Below, one piece after another: positions 43,009 to 52,046 of a stretch of 64,000 nt of DNA (its first letter is position 1; the number at the start of each line of letters is the position of its first letter). A model generated the notes under the pieces. It was given only the letters and a program-made list of their open reading frames with translations, made no database searches and had not been told where the DNA came from. Made by a program: the position numbers and the translations under genes. Source of the stretch: Novosphingobium rosa NBRC 15208 (GTDB taxonomy: Bacteria > Pseudomonadota > Alphaproteobacteria > Sphingomonadales > Sphingomonadaceae); contig NZ_BCZE01000030.1 in NCBI RefSeq assembly GCF_001598555.1, forward strand, positions 35,592-99,591, in the 5' to 3' direction.

Positions 43009-44127
43009 TTAAGCCTTCTCTCTTTCCAACAGGGCTGCCTTCCTCTCTACGCCCCATGCATAGCCCGAGAGGCTCCCGTCTGTGCGGATCACGCGATGGC
43101 ACGGCACCACCACCGCCAGAGCATTGGCCGCGCAGGCCCCTGCCACCGCCCGCACCGCGCCGGGCTTGCCGATGGCCTGAGCGATCTGCCCGTAATTGCG
43201 CGTTTCACCGCGAGGAATGGTGCGCAGGGCTGCCCAGACGCGCTGCTGGAAGGCGGTGCCGCGGATATCCAAAGGCAGATCCAGCCCCAGATCCGGCGTC
43301 TGGATAAAGGCGATCACCTGCCCGACCAACGCTTCATAGGTTGCATCGCCGCCAACCAGTTCGGCCTTGGGGAAGCGGTCTTGCAGGTCGCGCAGCAGGG
43401 TGGCGGGATCGTCGCCCAGCAGGATCGCGGCGACGCCCTGGGCGCTGCTGGCCACCAGCACCGCACCGAGGTCGGCTTGGCCGATGGCGAAGCGCAATTG
43501 CTCGCCCGTTCCGCCTGAGCGATAGCGGCGGGGGGCCATGCCCAGCGCGTCCTCCGCGTAGAAACGGCTGGAGGAGCCGTAGCCTGCGCCATGGAGGGCA
43601 TGGGTCACGCTGGCGCCCTCGGCCAAAGCTTCGCGGGCGCGGCGGGCACGCACCGCCTGGCCATAAGCGCGCGGGGTGAGGCCGGTGTGCGCTTTGAACA
43701 GGCGGTGAAAATGGGCGGGGCTGATCTCCACCGCATCGGCCAGCGTGGCGAGTTGAGGGAGGTCTTCGGCGCTTTCGATCAGGCGGCAGGCTTGCTCCAC
43801 CAGCGCGGCGTGCTGCTGGGCCAGCGCAAGGCCGTCCGGATTGCAGCGGCGGCAAGGACGGAAACCGGCGGCGCGGGCGGCGTCGAGGCTGTCGAAGAGG
43901 GTGACGTTCTCGCGCCTTGCCGCGCGCGATGGGCAGGAGGGGCGGCAATAAACGCCAGTCGTGCTGACGCCATACCAGAAGGCGCCGTCTGCCGAGGCAT
44001 CGCGGGCGGCCAGTTGGGCCCAGCGCTGGTCTTCAGGCGGTTTGGGCAAGGTGGGGCTCCGGAGGGGGCGGGTGGCGATCGTATGGCCCAGATCCGAGGG
44101 CCAAAGCACGGGAAAAGCAGGGTTCAT
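43009..44127 (-). CDS. ada: bifunctional Ada: transcriptional regulator/O6-methylguanine-DNA methyltransferase
   Basis: The 372-residue protein has the complete Ada architecture: the N-terminal Zn-Cys domain (Cys61, Cys65, Cys92, Cys95; YGVSTTGVYCRPSCPS and FRPCRRCNPDG), an AraC-type helix-turn-helix (ISPAHFHRLFKAHTGLTPRAY) and the C-terminal alkyl-acceptor domain with Cys343 in VVVPCHRVI. It repairs methylphosphotriester and O6-methylguanine damage and activates the adaptive response. ATG at 44127 has GGAG 8 bases upstream. Confidence 0.96.
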   Translation of the reverse strand: MNPAFPVLWPSDLGHTIATRPLRSPTLPKPPEDQRWAQLAARDASADGAFWYGVSTTGVYCRPSCPSRAARRENVTLFDSLDAARAAGFRPCRRCNPDGLALAQQHAALVEQACRLIESAEDLPQLATLADAVEISPAHFHRLFKAHTGLTPRAYGQAVRARRAREALAEGASVTHALHGAGYGSSSRFYAEDALGMAPRRYRSGGTGEQLRFAIGQADLGAVLVASSAQGVAAILLGDDPATLLRDLQDRFPKAELVGGDATYEALVGQVIAFIQTPDLGLDLPLDIRGTAFQQRVWAALRTIPRGETRNYGQIAQAIGKPGAVRAVAGACAANALAVVVPCHRVIRTDGSLSGYAWGVERKAALLEREKA

Positions 44128-44208
44128 GAGGCATACTCCTGTGTATGGCCCTCTTGTGCCCTGCCTGGCCGATGGGTGCGTGCCGTTTCCTGCGGCCAAA
44201 TCCTGCGA

Positions 44209-44505
44209 TTAATTCCGGGCCACGATCCGGTCGATGCGCACGGCCAGATCGGTGTCGCGCAGGGAGATACCGCCCACGTCATGGGTGGTCAGCCAGATGT
44301 CGAGGCGGTTGTAGACATTGGCCCATTCCGGGTGATGGTTCAACTGCTGGGCGACGAGGCCGATCTCCACCATCAGCCCCAGCGCCTGGCCGAAATCCTT
44401 GAGCACGATCTGGCGATGCAGGGCCTTGCGCTCCGGGTCGTGGCGCCATTGCGGCAGATCAGCCAGCGCTTGGGTCAGGGCATCATCGGTGAGAAGCTTT
44501 GTCAT
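44209..44505 (-). CDS. 4a-hydroxytetrahydrobiopterin dehydratase
   Basis: The 98-residue protein has the PCD/DCoH family pattern: a central LVAQQLNHHPEWANVYNRLD with the catalytic His pair, and TTHDVGGISLRDTDLA near the end. It recycles the 4a-carbinolamine formed by phenylalanine hydroxylase, or acts in molybdopterin metabolism. The frame extends to 44532, but ATG at 44505 fits the family. It diverges from the SOD gene. Confidence 0.94.
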   Translation of the reverse strand: MTKLLTDDALTQALADLPQWRHDPERKALHRQIVLKDFGQALGLMVEIGLVAQQLNHHPEWANVYNRLDIWLTTHDVGGISLRDTDLAVRIDRIVARN

Positions 44506-44587
44506 CTTTATGAGATTTCCATGGATGAACAAGGCTTCGCTCTATGCCATAGATGCGCGCCGGGGGACCAGCCCAAAGGAGAGTGAC

Positions 44588-45319
44588 ATGCACAGCGACA
44601 GCCGCCGAGGTTTCATGCAATCCGTCGGTGTGGCCTCAGGTCTGGCCCTGATGGCCGGGACCGCGCAGGCCGCCGACGCGCCCGGTCATGGGCCCAGCCC
44701 CCGTCTGATCGACAAATCGCCCCAGACGCTGCCCCCCCTGCCCTTCGCGCCCGATGCGCTGGCGCCGGTGATTTCGGCGCGCACGGTGGATTTCCATTAC
44801 AACAAGCATCACACGGGCTATTTCACCAATCTGGCCAAGCTGGTGGCGAACACGCCGCTGGCCACCGTCAGCCTTGAGGAGGTGGTGCTGGCCAGCGCGG
44901 GCCATCCGGAGCGCCGCGCCATCTTCAACAATGCCGCGCAGGCGTGGAACCACAACCTCTATTGGCAGAGCCTGAGCCCCAAGGCATCCACGCCCTCGGG
45001 CGGTCTGGCGTCCGCCATTGCGCGGGATTTCCAGACTCAGGCCGCGCTGGAAGCGGAGCTGTCCAAGGCGGCGGTCGGCCAGTTCGGCAGTGGCTGGGCG
45101 TGGCTGGTGCTGGATGGCGGGAAGCTGAAGGTGGTGGCCACCTCCAATGCCGAGAACCCGCTGGCATCGGGCGCGGTGCCGCTGCTGGTGATCGACGTCT
45201 GGGAGCATGCCTATTACCTCGACGAGCAGAACCGCCGCGCCGATTATGTGGAGGGCTTGATCCACAAGCTGCTCAATTGGGACAATGCCTCGCGCCGGTT
45301 TGCGGCTGCGACTGCTTGA
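44588..45319 (+). CDS. Tat-exported Fe-type superoxide dismutase
   Basis: The 243-residue enzyme has the SOD ligand set: His in FHYNKHHTGYF, His in NHNLYW, and Asp and His in DVWEHAYY. NNAAQAWNH gives the Gln that marks Fe-type SODs. The N-terminus SRRGFMQSVGVASGLALMA is a twin-arginine signal, so it should be folded with metal in the cytoplasm and exported to the periplasm; most bacterial Fe-SODs are cytosolic. AAAGGAG precedes the ATG. Confidence 0.94.
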   Translation: MHSDSRRGFMQSVGVASGLALMAGTAQAADAPGHGPSPRLIDKSPQTLPPLPFAPDALAPVISARTVDFHYNKHHTGYFTNLAKLVANTPLATVSLEEVVLASAGHPERRAIFNNAAQAWNHNLYWQSLSPKASTPSGGLASAIARDFQTQAALEAELSKAAVGQFGSGWAWLVLDGGKLKVVATSNAENPLASGAVPLLVIDVWEHAYYLDEQNRRADYVEGLIHKLLNWDNASRRFAAATA

Positions 45320-45423
45320 TGCTCGCGCGCCTGCGGTGAGGGCTATCCTTGCCGCAGGCGTAGCGTGATGGAGGCAGGGCCTATGGGCGCCGCTTCCGCT
45401 TAACTATATGAAAATAAAGAAAA

Positions 45424-45497
<74 letters not shown>

Positions 45498-45640
45498 ATA
45501 ATCAACGACCTAGATGGTCATCGACGGTGCCGTTTTTCGGCCCCTACAACGCGCCTGCCGATTGCCACGGGGATGGCCGCCTCGTCAACGTCTCTTTTGC
45601 GAATTATCGACGCCGCGTCCGCGCGGGCCGCCACAGCCGT

Positions 45641-46096
45641 TCAGACCACGCGATAGATCGCCAGATGGACCGTCGCCCCCCGCTTGCCGCCCGTCGCCAG
45701 AAACAGCGAGCGGTTGACCCAGGCATAATCGGCATGGCCGGTGTCCAACCGCACGGCGGTGCGCATGTAATAATCGTCGAAGCTGACATCCTCACCTGCG
45801 GCAATGCGCGCAGCCACCTCGGGCGAGACATGGCGTATGCCCTGGCTCACCACCTCGATCACCGCACCATCGGCGGTGGCCACGGCATAGCGGGCGTCCA
45901 GCTGGGCGATGCCGTTGTGATCCACGGTCTGCCAATCCGCCCCGACATTGAGGATTTCCCCGTTGAGCAAGGGGCCGCTCACCGTCCCGCCCACGATCGG
46001 GATGATCCTGCGCACGCCCGCGCCGCAGCCCTCCATCTCATGCGGTTTGGTCAGCGCCACCGCGAAATCGCAGACAAATTCAAGCCGGGGCGCCAT
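45641..46096 (-). CDS. DUF3237 family protein
   Basis: The 151-residue protein matches DUF3237 (PIVGGTVSGPLLNGEILNVGADWQTV; YAVATADGAVIEVVSQGIRH). Its ATG overlaps the last 17 bases of the FAD monooxygenase gene upstream, so they are coupled. Members are thought to be beta-barrel proteins and some occur in aromatic or steroid degradation clusters; no substrate can be read. Confidence 0.92.
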   Translation of the reverse strand: MAPRLEFVCDFAVALTKPHEMEGCGAGVRRIIPIVGGTVSGPLLNGEILNVGADWQTVDHNGIAQLDARYAVATADGAVIEVVSQGIRHVSPEVAARIAAGEDVSFDDYYMRTAVRLDTGHADYAWVNRSLFLATGGKRGATVHLAIYRVV

Positions 46097-47390
46097 CGCA
46101 GACCTCCGTCACGGGCAGCTTCACGCCGAGGGGCACCGTGCGCGGCGCGGCATTGAGCGTATCGCGGGCGAAACCGGCGGCCTGCTTGTAGGCCTGCATG
46201 AAAGCCATGCGCTCGGCCTCGGGAACCACATCGTCGATGGAATCGAACTGGCCGCCACAGCGCTCATCCACCAGGCGCAGCAGGCCAAAGGGCCCCGCCC
46301 CGCGGTTGCGCAGCGCCAACTGGCCCACCGGCCCGCACAGTTCCGCGTTGAAAGCCGCAAGGCTGGCCGCATTGACGCCGCCGGTCAGAAATTGGCGGCC
46401 CAGAATCCGCGCATCCATAATCGCCTGCGATGCCCCGTTCGATCCGGTGGGATACATGGGATGGGCCGCATCCCCCATCAGCGCCACCGGGCCATCGACC
46501 CATGAGGGAATGGGATCGCGGTCAATCATCGGATTTTCGTAAGCCGTGGCCGATTGGGCCAGCAGCGCAGGCAAATCGAGCCCGTCATAGACGAAATCCG
46601 CGAACTCATGGGCGAATTCGGACAGCGGCACGGCGCGGAACCAGCCGGTCTTCGACCAGTCGTGATCGGCGTCATAGGTCTGCTCGGCAATCCAGTTGAT
46701 CGTGGCCAGACCATCGGCATCGGGCGCGGAGATGGGATAGACCACCACGCGGTGGCGATCCGTGCCCAGCCCCACGAAAGAAGAGCCGGTGCGCATCGGC
46801 TTGGCCCGGCAGGTGCCGCGCCACATGATCGTGCCGCCCCAGCGGATCGGCGGCTGATCGGGGTGCATCTGCGCGCGAATCGCGGAATGGATGCCGTCGG
46901 CGCCGATCAGCAGCGCGCCCTCCTGCGTGATCGTGCTGCCATCGGCGCGGGCCACCGTGGCGAGGACCGAGCCATCGGGCTGGATCTCGTAACCGGTGAC
47001 GCGGTGGCCCAGCCGGATGGCATCGGCCCCCAGCCGCTCGACGGCGTGGCGATGGAGCAGCATGTGGAATTCACCGCGATGCACGGCATATTGGTGCCAG
47101 CGGTAACCCGCCAGCTTGCCGCGCGCCTCACTGTAAATATCCTTACCGTTCAGCCCGATCAGCGCCCATTCGCGGGCCGGCACGCCCACGCTGTCCAGCG
47201 CGCTTTCGCCGATGCCCAGATCGTCCAGCTCGCGCACGGCATTGGGCTGGAGGTTGATGCCCACACCCAGCGGGCGCAAGTCTGTCACGCTTTCGAACAG
47301 GATGCAGGGCACGCCGATCTCATGCAAGGTCAGCGCCAACACCAGACCGCCGATGCCACCACCGGCAATCAGGACACAATCACTCTTCAT
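46080..47390 (-). CDS. FAD-dependent aromatic hydroxylase-like monooxygenase
   Basis: This 436-residue protein is a group A flavin monooxygenase: FAD Rossmann motif LIAGGGIGGLV, the DG motif LIGADGIHSAIRA and the GD motif LMGDAAHPMYP. Nearest known types are salicylate- or 6-hydroxynicotinate-hydroxylase-like. Upstream 155 bases hold a TATAAT-like word at 47457 but on the wrong strand. The coupled DUF3237 gene suggests a small catabolic pair. Confidence 0.9.
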   Translation of the reverse strand: MKSDCVLIAGGGIGGLVLALTLHEIGVPCILFESVTDLRPLGVGINLQPNAVRELDDLGIGESALDSVGVPAREWALIGLNGKDIYSEARGKLAGYRWHQYAVHRGEFHMLLHRHAVERLGADAIRLGHRVTGYEIQPDGSVLATVARADGSTITQEGALLIGADGIHSAIRAQMHPDQPPIRWGGTIMWRGTCRAKPMRTGSSFVGLGTDRHRVVVYPISAPDADGLATINWIAEQTYDADHDWSKTGWFRAVPLSEFAHEFADFVYDGLDLPALLAQSATAYENPMIDRDPIPSWVDGPVALMGDAAHPMYPTGSNGASQAIMDARILGRQFLTGGVNAASLAAFNAELCGPVGQLALRNRGAGPFGLLRLVDERCGGQFDSIDDVVPEAERMAFMQAYKQAAGFARDTLNAAPRTVPLGVKLPVTEVCDGAPA

Positions 47391-47544
47391 TCAGGCCATC
47401 CGCAGCAATTTCGTTACGCCAAGTGGCGTCTGCATGCGGCCATAGGCGCAGTTTGCTATAATTGCCAGCAATCAGGCGGTGATCGCCTGCGCGCGGATGC
47501 TGAAACCGAACGAGGCAGAGTGTTCCCCGCCCGGCGGCCTCAAA

Positions 47545-48114
47545 TCAGTGCCCCGGAAAATCCATCAGCGCATCGACAGTGATCCCTGCGGCGCGCAGCT
47601 TCTCGGCGCCGCCCAGATCGGGCAGGTCGATGGCGAAGAGCGCATGGGTCACCTCAGCCCCCGCCCGGCGCAGCAGTTGCGTTGCAGCCAGAGCGGTGCC
47701 GCCCGTGGCGATCAGATCGTCGAGGATCACCACGCGCTGGCCCGCCGCAATGGCCTCGGGGTCGATCTCCAGACGATCGGTGCCATATTCCAGCGCATAG
47801 TCGATCGAGATCACCGGCACCGGCAGCTTGCCCGGCTTGCGCACCGGCACGAAAGGCACGCCCAGCCGCGCCGCCACCGCCGCGCCGAAGATGAAGCCGC
47901 GTGCCTCCATGCCAGCAATGGCCTCAGCCCCCGCCGCCTCGGCGCGGTCGGCCAGCAGGCGGACGCTGGCGGCGAAGCCCGCGCCGTGCCCGATCAGCGT
48001 GGTGATGTCGCGGAACAGGATGCCCGGCTTGGGGAAATCGGGCACGCTGCGCACCAGAGCTTTCAGGTCTTCGGCCTCAAGCAAATCGGCTTTCACGATT
48101 ACGTCGGCAGTCAT
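47545..48114 (-). CDS. apt: adenine phosphoribosyltransferase
   Basis: Apt makes AMP from adenine and PRPP in purine salvage. The 189-residue enzyme has IAGMEARGFIFGAAVAARLG, the 5'-adjacent VPVRKPGKLP loop and the PRPP-binding VVILDDLIATGGTALA. It lies downstream of petC on the same strand, but a strong terminator and a repeat separate them. Confidence 0.97.
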   Translation of the reverse strand: MTADVIVKADLLEAEDLKALVRSVPDFPKPGILFRDITTLIGHGAGFAASVRLLADRAEAAGAEAIAGMEARGFIFGAAVAARLGVPFVPVRKPGKLPVPVISIDYALEYGTDRLEIDPEAIAAGQRVVILDDLIATGGTALAATQLLRRAGAEVTHALFAIDLPDLGGAEKLRAAGITVDALMDFPGH

Positions 48115-48189
48115 GCCCGCGTCCTTTCATCACGCCAGAGGCCCCCTGCATCCTGCGATGCAAGGGGCCCCCTGTTGCGTCAGCCCTTA

Positions 48190-48234
48190 GAGCGTTTTCG
48201 AGCCGGGTGGAACAGCCGGCTGCTCGGAAAACGC
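48190..48234. repeat. palindromic intergenic repeat (GCGTTTTCGAGC family)
   Basis: Arms GCGTTTTC and GAAAACGC enclose GAGCCGG and CCGGCTGCTC in a single long hairpin, followed by GCGACCAACC. I recall this as a common sphingomonad intergenic palindrome. Its 3' tail GCGACCAAC is also seen in the inserts within repeat copies B and D. Confidence 0.65.
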
Positions 48235-48250
48235 GACCAACCAAAAATCA

Positions 48251-48282
48251 GGAGCGATGGGTGCAATCGCATCCATCGCTCC
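48251..48282 (-). terminator. terminator of the petABC operon
   Basis: A 14-bp stem (GGAGCGATGG arm, one G-T pair) with an AATC loop is followed on the minus strand by five T residues (48243-48247). It starts 8 bases after the petC stop. Confidence 0.85.
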
Positions 48283-48289
48283 GTCGGCC

Positions 48290-49102
48290 TCAGTGCTTCT
48301 TGTCAGCCCAGACGTTGCGGTAAGCCATATAGGCCAACACCGAAGCGAAGAGCAGGAAGCCCAGCACCGGCCAGCCCGTCTGGTGGCGCTTTTCCAGCTT
48401 GGGTTCGGCGGTCCACACCAGGAAGGCAGCGACATCGGTGGCCATCTGGTCCACCGTGGCCTTGGTGCCATCCTTGTAGGAAACCTGACCCTCGCTCGCC
48501 AGCGGCGGCGGCATGGCGATGTTGAGGTTGGCGAAATACGGGTTGTAGAACAGGCCGTCGGGCGTCTTGCTCTCGGGATACTTCTTGAGCAGCTCGGCGG
48601 GCTGTTCGGCATAGCCGGTCAGCAGCGCGTGGACATAGGACGCCCCGCCATGGCGCGCCTTGGTGATGAGCGACAGATCGGGCGGCGTGCCCGAACCGCC
48701 ATAGACCACGGGCGGGAAGTGATCGGTCGGCACGCCGTCGCGCGTTTTCAGCTCACCGGTGCCGGGGTTGTAGACGGGCACCTTGAAGCCGGCGGCGATC
48801 GCCTTCACCTCAGGATCGTTGTAGCCAAGCTCCTTCAGGTCGCGGAAGGCGACATATTTGATCGCATGGCAGGCCGAGCAAACTTCCTTGTAAACCTGGA
48901 AGCCGCGCTGCAGCTGCTGGCGGTCAAAGCTGCCGAAGGCGCCGTCGCTTTGCAGCGCCAGCTCGCCGGGATGCTTGTGGAAGGCGGCCTCCACCGTCTT
49001 GGCGGGCGGCTCCTTGATGTAGCTGATGAGCCCCGTGCCAAACGCGATCAGCAGACAGAGGGTGAAGAAAGCCCCGATCAGGGCGGAAATCAGGCGGACC
49101 AT
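48290..49102 (-). CDS. petC: cytochrome c1
   Basis: This 270-residue bc1 subunit has an N-terminal signal/anchor, the heme c site CSACH (Cys75, Cys78, His79), a likely axial Met in IAMPPPLAS and a C-terminal membrane anchor (LLFASVLAYMAYRNVW). It passes electrons from the Rieske protein to cytochrome c in the periplasm. It is the last gene of petA-petB-petC. Confidence 0.97.
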   Translation of the reverse strand: MVRLISALIGAFFTLCLLIAFGTGLISYIKEPPAKTVEAAFHKHPGELALQSDGAFGSFDRQQLQRGFQVYKEVCSACHAIKYVAFRDLKELGYNDPEVKAIAAGFKVPVYNPGTGELKTRDGVPTDHFPPVVYGGSGTPPDLSLITKARHGGASYVHALLTGYAEQPAELLKKYPESKTPDGLFYNPYFANLNIAMPPPLASEGQVSYKDGTKATVDQMATDVAAFLVWTAEPKLEKRHQTGWPVLGFLLFASVLAYMAYRNVWADKKH

Positions 49103-49120
49103 GGATCTTCCTCCCTTCGC

Positions 49121-50422
49121 TTATTCGGCCGGGGCCGGGGTGGTTTCAACGTCCTTGCCGAGCACGCTTTCGGTGATCGAGAAAGGCAGCGGCTGCGGGG
49201 TTTCGATCAGCGAAACCAGCGGCAGAATGATGAAGAAATGCAGGAAATAGTAAGCCGCCGCGATCTGGCTGATCATCACGAAGGGCTCCTCGGCGGGCGA
49301 CCCCCCGCAATAGCCCAGGATCACCACGTCGATCACCAGCAGCCAGTAGATCTTGCGGAAGGTGGGCCGGTAATGGCCCGAACGCACCGGCGAGGTGTCC
49401 AGCCAGGGCAGGGCGAACCACACCAGAATGGCGCTGAACATCGCCAGCACGCCCAGCAGCTTGGCCGGCACCAGCACCACATGGGTGAAGGGGATGGTCA
49501 GATCCGCCGTGAAGGCGCGCAGGATCGCGTAGAAGGGCCAGAAATACCATTCGGGCACGATATGCGCGGGGGTCTGCATCGGGTTGGCCGGGATATAGTT
49601 ATCCGGATGGCCCAGCGCGTTGGGGAAGAAGAAGAGCATCGCGCAATAGAGGAACAGGAACACCGCCAGCCCGAAGCCATCCTTCGCCGTGTAGTAGGGA
49701 TGGAAGGGCACGGTGTCGCTCTCGCTCTTCACCTCGACGCCCGTGGGGTTCGAGGAGCCGGGGATATGCAGCGCCCAGATATGCAGGATCACCACGCCCA
49801 GAATGACGAAAGGCAGCAGGAAATGCAGCGAGAAGAAGCGGTTGAGCGCCGCCTGATCGGGCGCGAAGCCGCCCAGCAGCCAAGTGTGAAGCGCATCGCC
49901 CACCAGCGGAATGGCGGAGAAGAGCCCGGTGATGACCTGCGCGCCCCAGAAGCTCATCTGGCCCCAGGGCAGCACATAGCCCATGAAGGCGGTGGCCATC
50001 ATCAGCAGGAAGATCACCACGCCCAGCAGCCAGATCATCTCACGCGGGGCCTTGTAGCTGCCGAAGTAGAACCCCCGGAAGATATGGGCATAGACCACCA
50101 CGAAGAAGGCGCTGGCGCCATTGGCATGCGCATAACGCAGCATCCAGCCCCAGTTGACGTCGCGCATGATATGCTCGGTGGAGTTGAAGGCGACGCTCGT
50201 GTCGGCGGCATAATGCATCGCCAGAATGACGCCCGTCACGATCTGCAGCATCAGGCAGAACCCGGCGAGCACGCCGAAATTCCACATATAGTTCAGATTG
50301 CGCGGCACCGGATAGCCCGCGCCCACCGCATTGAAGACGAAGCGCGGCAGCGGCAGCTTTTCGTCCAGCCACACCATCGCCGGATGGCTCGGCTTGTATT
50401 CATTGGCCCATGGAAAACTCAT
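49121..50422 (-). CDS. petB: cytochrome b of the bc1 complex
   Basis: The 433-residue protein has eight membrane helices, the Qo-site motif PEWY in [12 protein letters not shown], and heme-ligand His pairs in [14 protein letters not shown] and ...HFLLPF helices. It oxidises ubiquinol at Qo and reduces at Qi. Eighteen bases separate it from petC and about 40 bases from petA. Confidence 0.98.
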   Translation of the reverse strand: MSFPWANEYKPSHPAMVWLDEKLPLPRFVFNAVGAGYPVPRNLNYMWNFGVLAGFCLMLQIVTGVILAMHYAADTSVAFNSTEHIMRDVNWGWMLRYAHANGASAFFVVVYAHIFRGFYFGSYKAPREMIWLLGVVIFLLMMATAFMGYVLPWGQMSFWGAQVITGLFSAIPLVGDALHTWLLGGFAPDQAALNRFFSLHFLLPFVILGVVILHIWALHIPGSSNPTGVEVKSESDTVPFHPYYTAKDGFGLAVFLFLYCAMLFFFPNALGHPDNYIPANPMQTPAHIVPEWYFWPFYAILRAFTADLTIPFTHVVLVPAKLLGVLAMFSAILVWFALPWLDTSPVRSGHYRPTFRKIYWLLVIDVVILGYCGGSPAEEPFVMISQIAAAYYFLHFFIILPLVSLIETPQPLPFSITESVLGKDVETTPAPAE

Positions 50423-50463
50423 GGCAGAAATCCTCGCGTCTTGGCTCGCGTGGGAAGCGGCAA

Positions 50464-51030
50464 TCAGCCGATCTTGACGACGGTGGGCGATGTGAAGGCG
50501 TAATCGGGCACGACCAGATTCTTGGGCGCGGGGCCCTTCCGGATGCGCGCGGCCGTGTCATACTGCGACCCGTGGCAGGGGCAGAAATAGCCGCCGAACT
50601 CGCCCTTGGGCTCACCCTCGGCGGTGCCCAGCGGCACGCAGCCCAGATGGGTGCAGACGCCCATGGTGATCAGCCACTGGGTCTTGCCCGGCTTGGTGCG
50701 CTGCTCCAGCGTTTCGGGATCGCGCAGTTCGGAAAGCGGCACCGCATCGGCCTTGGAGATTTCCTCCGGCGTCAGGTGCCTCACGAAGACCGGCTGCTTG
50801 CGGAACACCGCCTTGATCGCCTGCCCCACGGCGATGGCCGAAATATCCACCTCGGTCGAGGCTTCGGCCAGCACGTCGGCGGACGGGCTCATCTGGCTGA
50901 TCAGCGGCACCAGCGCCGCCAGAGCCCCGACCCCGGCCGCGCTGACGGCGGCCACTTCAATAAAATCGCGGCGGCGCACGCCCGATGCCTCACTGCCCAG
51001 CCCCGTTTCGGCGGCTTCACTTTGCGTCAT
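50464..51030 (-). CDS. petA: ubiquinol-cytochrome c reductase Rieske iron-sulfur subunit
   Basis: The 188-residue subunit has a Tat-type N-terminus ([17 protein letters not shown]) that doubles as membrane anchor, and the 2Fe-2S motifs C126-THLGC and C150-PCHGS with His ligands. ATG at 51030 is chosen because AAGG lies upstream and the N-terminus fits the family; the frame extends to 51117. It heads petABC; a perfect FNR-type site lies about 200 bases upstream. Confidence 0.97.
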   Translation of the reverse strand: MTQSEAAETGLGSEASGVRRRDFIEVAAVSAAGVGALAALVPLISQMSPSADVLAEASTEVDISAIAVGQAIKAVFRKQPVFVRHLTPEEISKADAVPLSELRDPETLEQRTKPGKTQWLITMGVCTHLGCVPLGTAEGEPKGEFGGYFCPCHGSQYDTAARIRKGPAPKNLVVPDYAFTSPTVVKIG

Positions 51031-51230
51031 GATCGAGCCTTGCCTCATTCGCCCCCACGACCCCGATCCACCGGATCCGGCCCACAAGAACGCCCTGCAC
51101 CACTGGCTTCCCACCACCGGCGAGAAACCAAACGAAACACTTCATCGGAACGCGTAACGGCGCGTGTTCAGGAATCCCCTGCCGCCGTTTCACCCGTGTG
51201 TTTCACTGGCTGACGACGGCTTTTTTGAGT

Positions 51231-51244
51231 TTGATAAACATCAA
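51231..51244. promoter_or_regulatory. FNR/FixK-type binding site upstream of petABC
   Basis: TTGAT-AAAC-ATCAA is a perfect match to the Crp/FNR half-site consensus TTGAT-N4-ATCAA. It lies in the 255-base gap between petA and the end of pgeF, so petABC is the only sensible target. Confidence 0.65.
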
Positions 51245-51284
51245 AACCCTTCACCTCAACCGCATTTTTCTTCTCTCGATGCGA

Positions 51285-52046
51285 TCAGGGGCGGGCGATC
51301 AGCGAAAACTGCCGTCCATAGGTCGCTTCAGAGCGATGCGTGGCGCGCCGGAATGAGAAAAATCCTTCTTCATCAGCATAAGTATCACGTGAGAGCGACT
51401 CGACATGCCCGACACCGGCCAAAGCCAGCCGATGGGCCACAAAAGGCTCCAGCGCGAACTGCCAGTGCCCTTCCCGCCCCTGGGCAAAGAAACGGCCAAG
51501 CGTTTCATCCCGCGCGATAAAGCGGGCGCGGAAGCCGTCATCGACCTCATAGCTGGCCTGGGCGATGCAGGGGCCGATCGCCGCCACGATACGGTTGCGG
51601 CTGGCGCCCAGCGCCACCATGGCCTCGACGGTCGCCTCGGCCACGCCGCCGAACGCCCCTTTCCATCCGGCATGGGCCGCGCCCACCACGCCGGCCTGCG
51701 CATCAGCCAGCAGGATCGGCGCGCAATCGGCGGTGACGATGCCCAGCACCACGCCGGGCTTGTCCGTCACCAGAGCGTCGGCATGGGGGCGATGGGCGTC
51801 ATCCCAGTCGCCCGCCACCACGCAATCGCCGGAATGAACCTGATAGACCGTGGTGAGGCGCGCAGCCGGCGCCACCGCCGCCACGGCGCGGGCGCGGTTT
51901 TCCCTCACCGCCTCGGGCGCATCATCGGCGCCCAGACCAACATTCAGCCCGGCGACGGCGCCGGTGGACACGCCACCGCGCCGCCCGAGGAAACCATGCG
52001 GCACGCCAGCCAGAACATCGGCGCGGAGCGCGGGAACCTCAACCAA
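51285..52046 (-). CDS. pgeF: peptidoglycan editing factor PgeF (YfiH, laccase domain)
   Basis: The 253-residue protein has the YfiH/DUF152 motifs: HGFLGRRGGVS, VYQVHSGD, TADCAPILLAD and AAHAGWKG, with Zn-binding His/Cys residues. PgeF removes misincorporated amino acids from peptidoglycan precursors. TTG at 52046 overlaps the pepN stop region by 8 bases and gives the usual N-terminus; ATG at 52073 is the alternative. Confidence 0.93.
   Translation of the reverse strand: MVEVPALRADVLAGVPHGFLGRRGGVSTGAVAGLNVGLGADDAPEAVRENRARAVAAVAPAARLTTVYQVHSGDCVVAGDWDDAHRPHADALVTDKPGVVLGIVTADCAPILLADAQAGVVGAAHAGWKGAFGGVAEATVEAMVALGASRNRIVAAIGPCIAQASYEVDDGFRARFIARDETLGRFFAQGREGHWQFALEPFVAHRLALAGVGHVESLSRDTYADEEGFFSFRRATHRSEATYGRQFSLIARP

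Noticed and set aside
47457..47462. TATAAT word in the gap between apt and the flavin monooxygenase gene
   Set aside because: It reads on the plus strand, where no gene follows, and lacks a -35 partner.
48257..50503. A 748-codon plus-strand frame opposite petC and petB
   Set aside because: It is an antisense shadow of two certain genes and has no recognisable domain.
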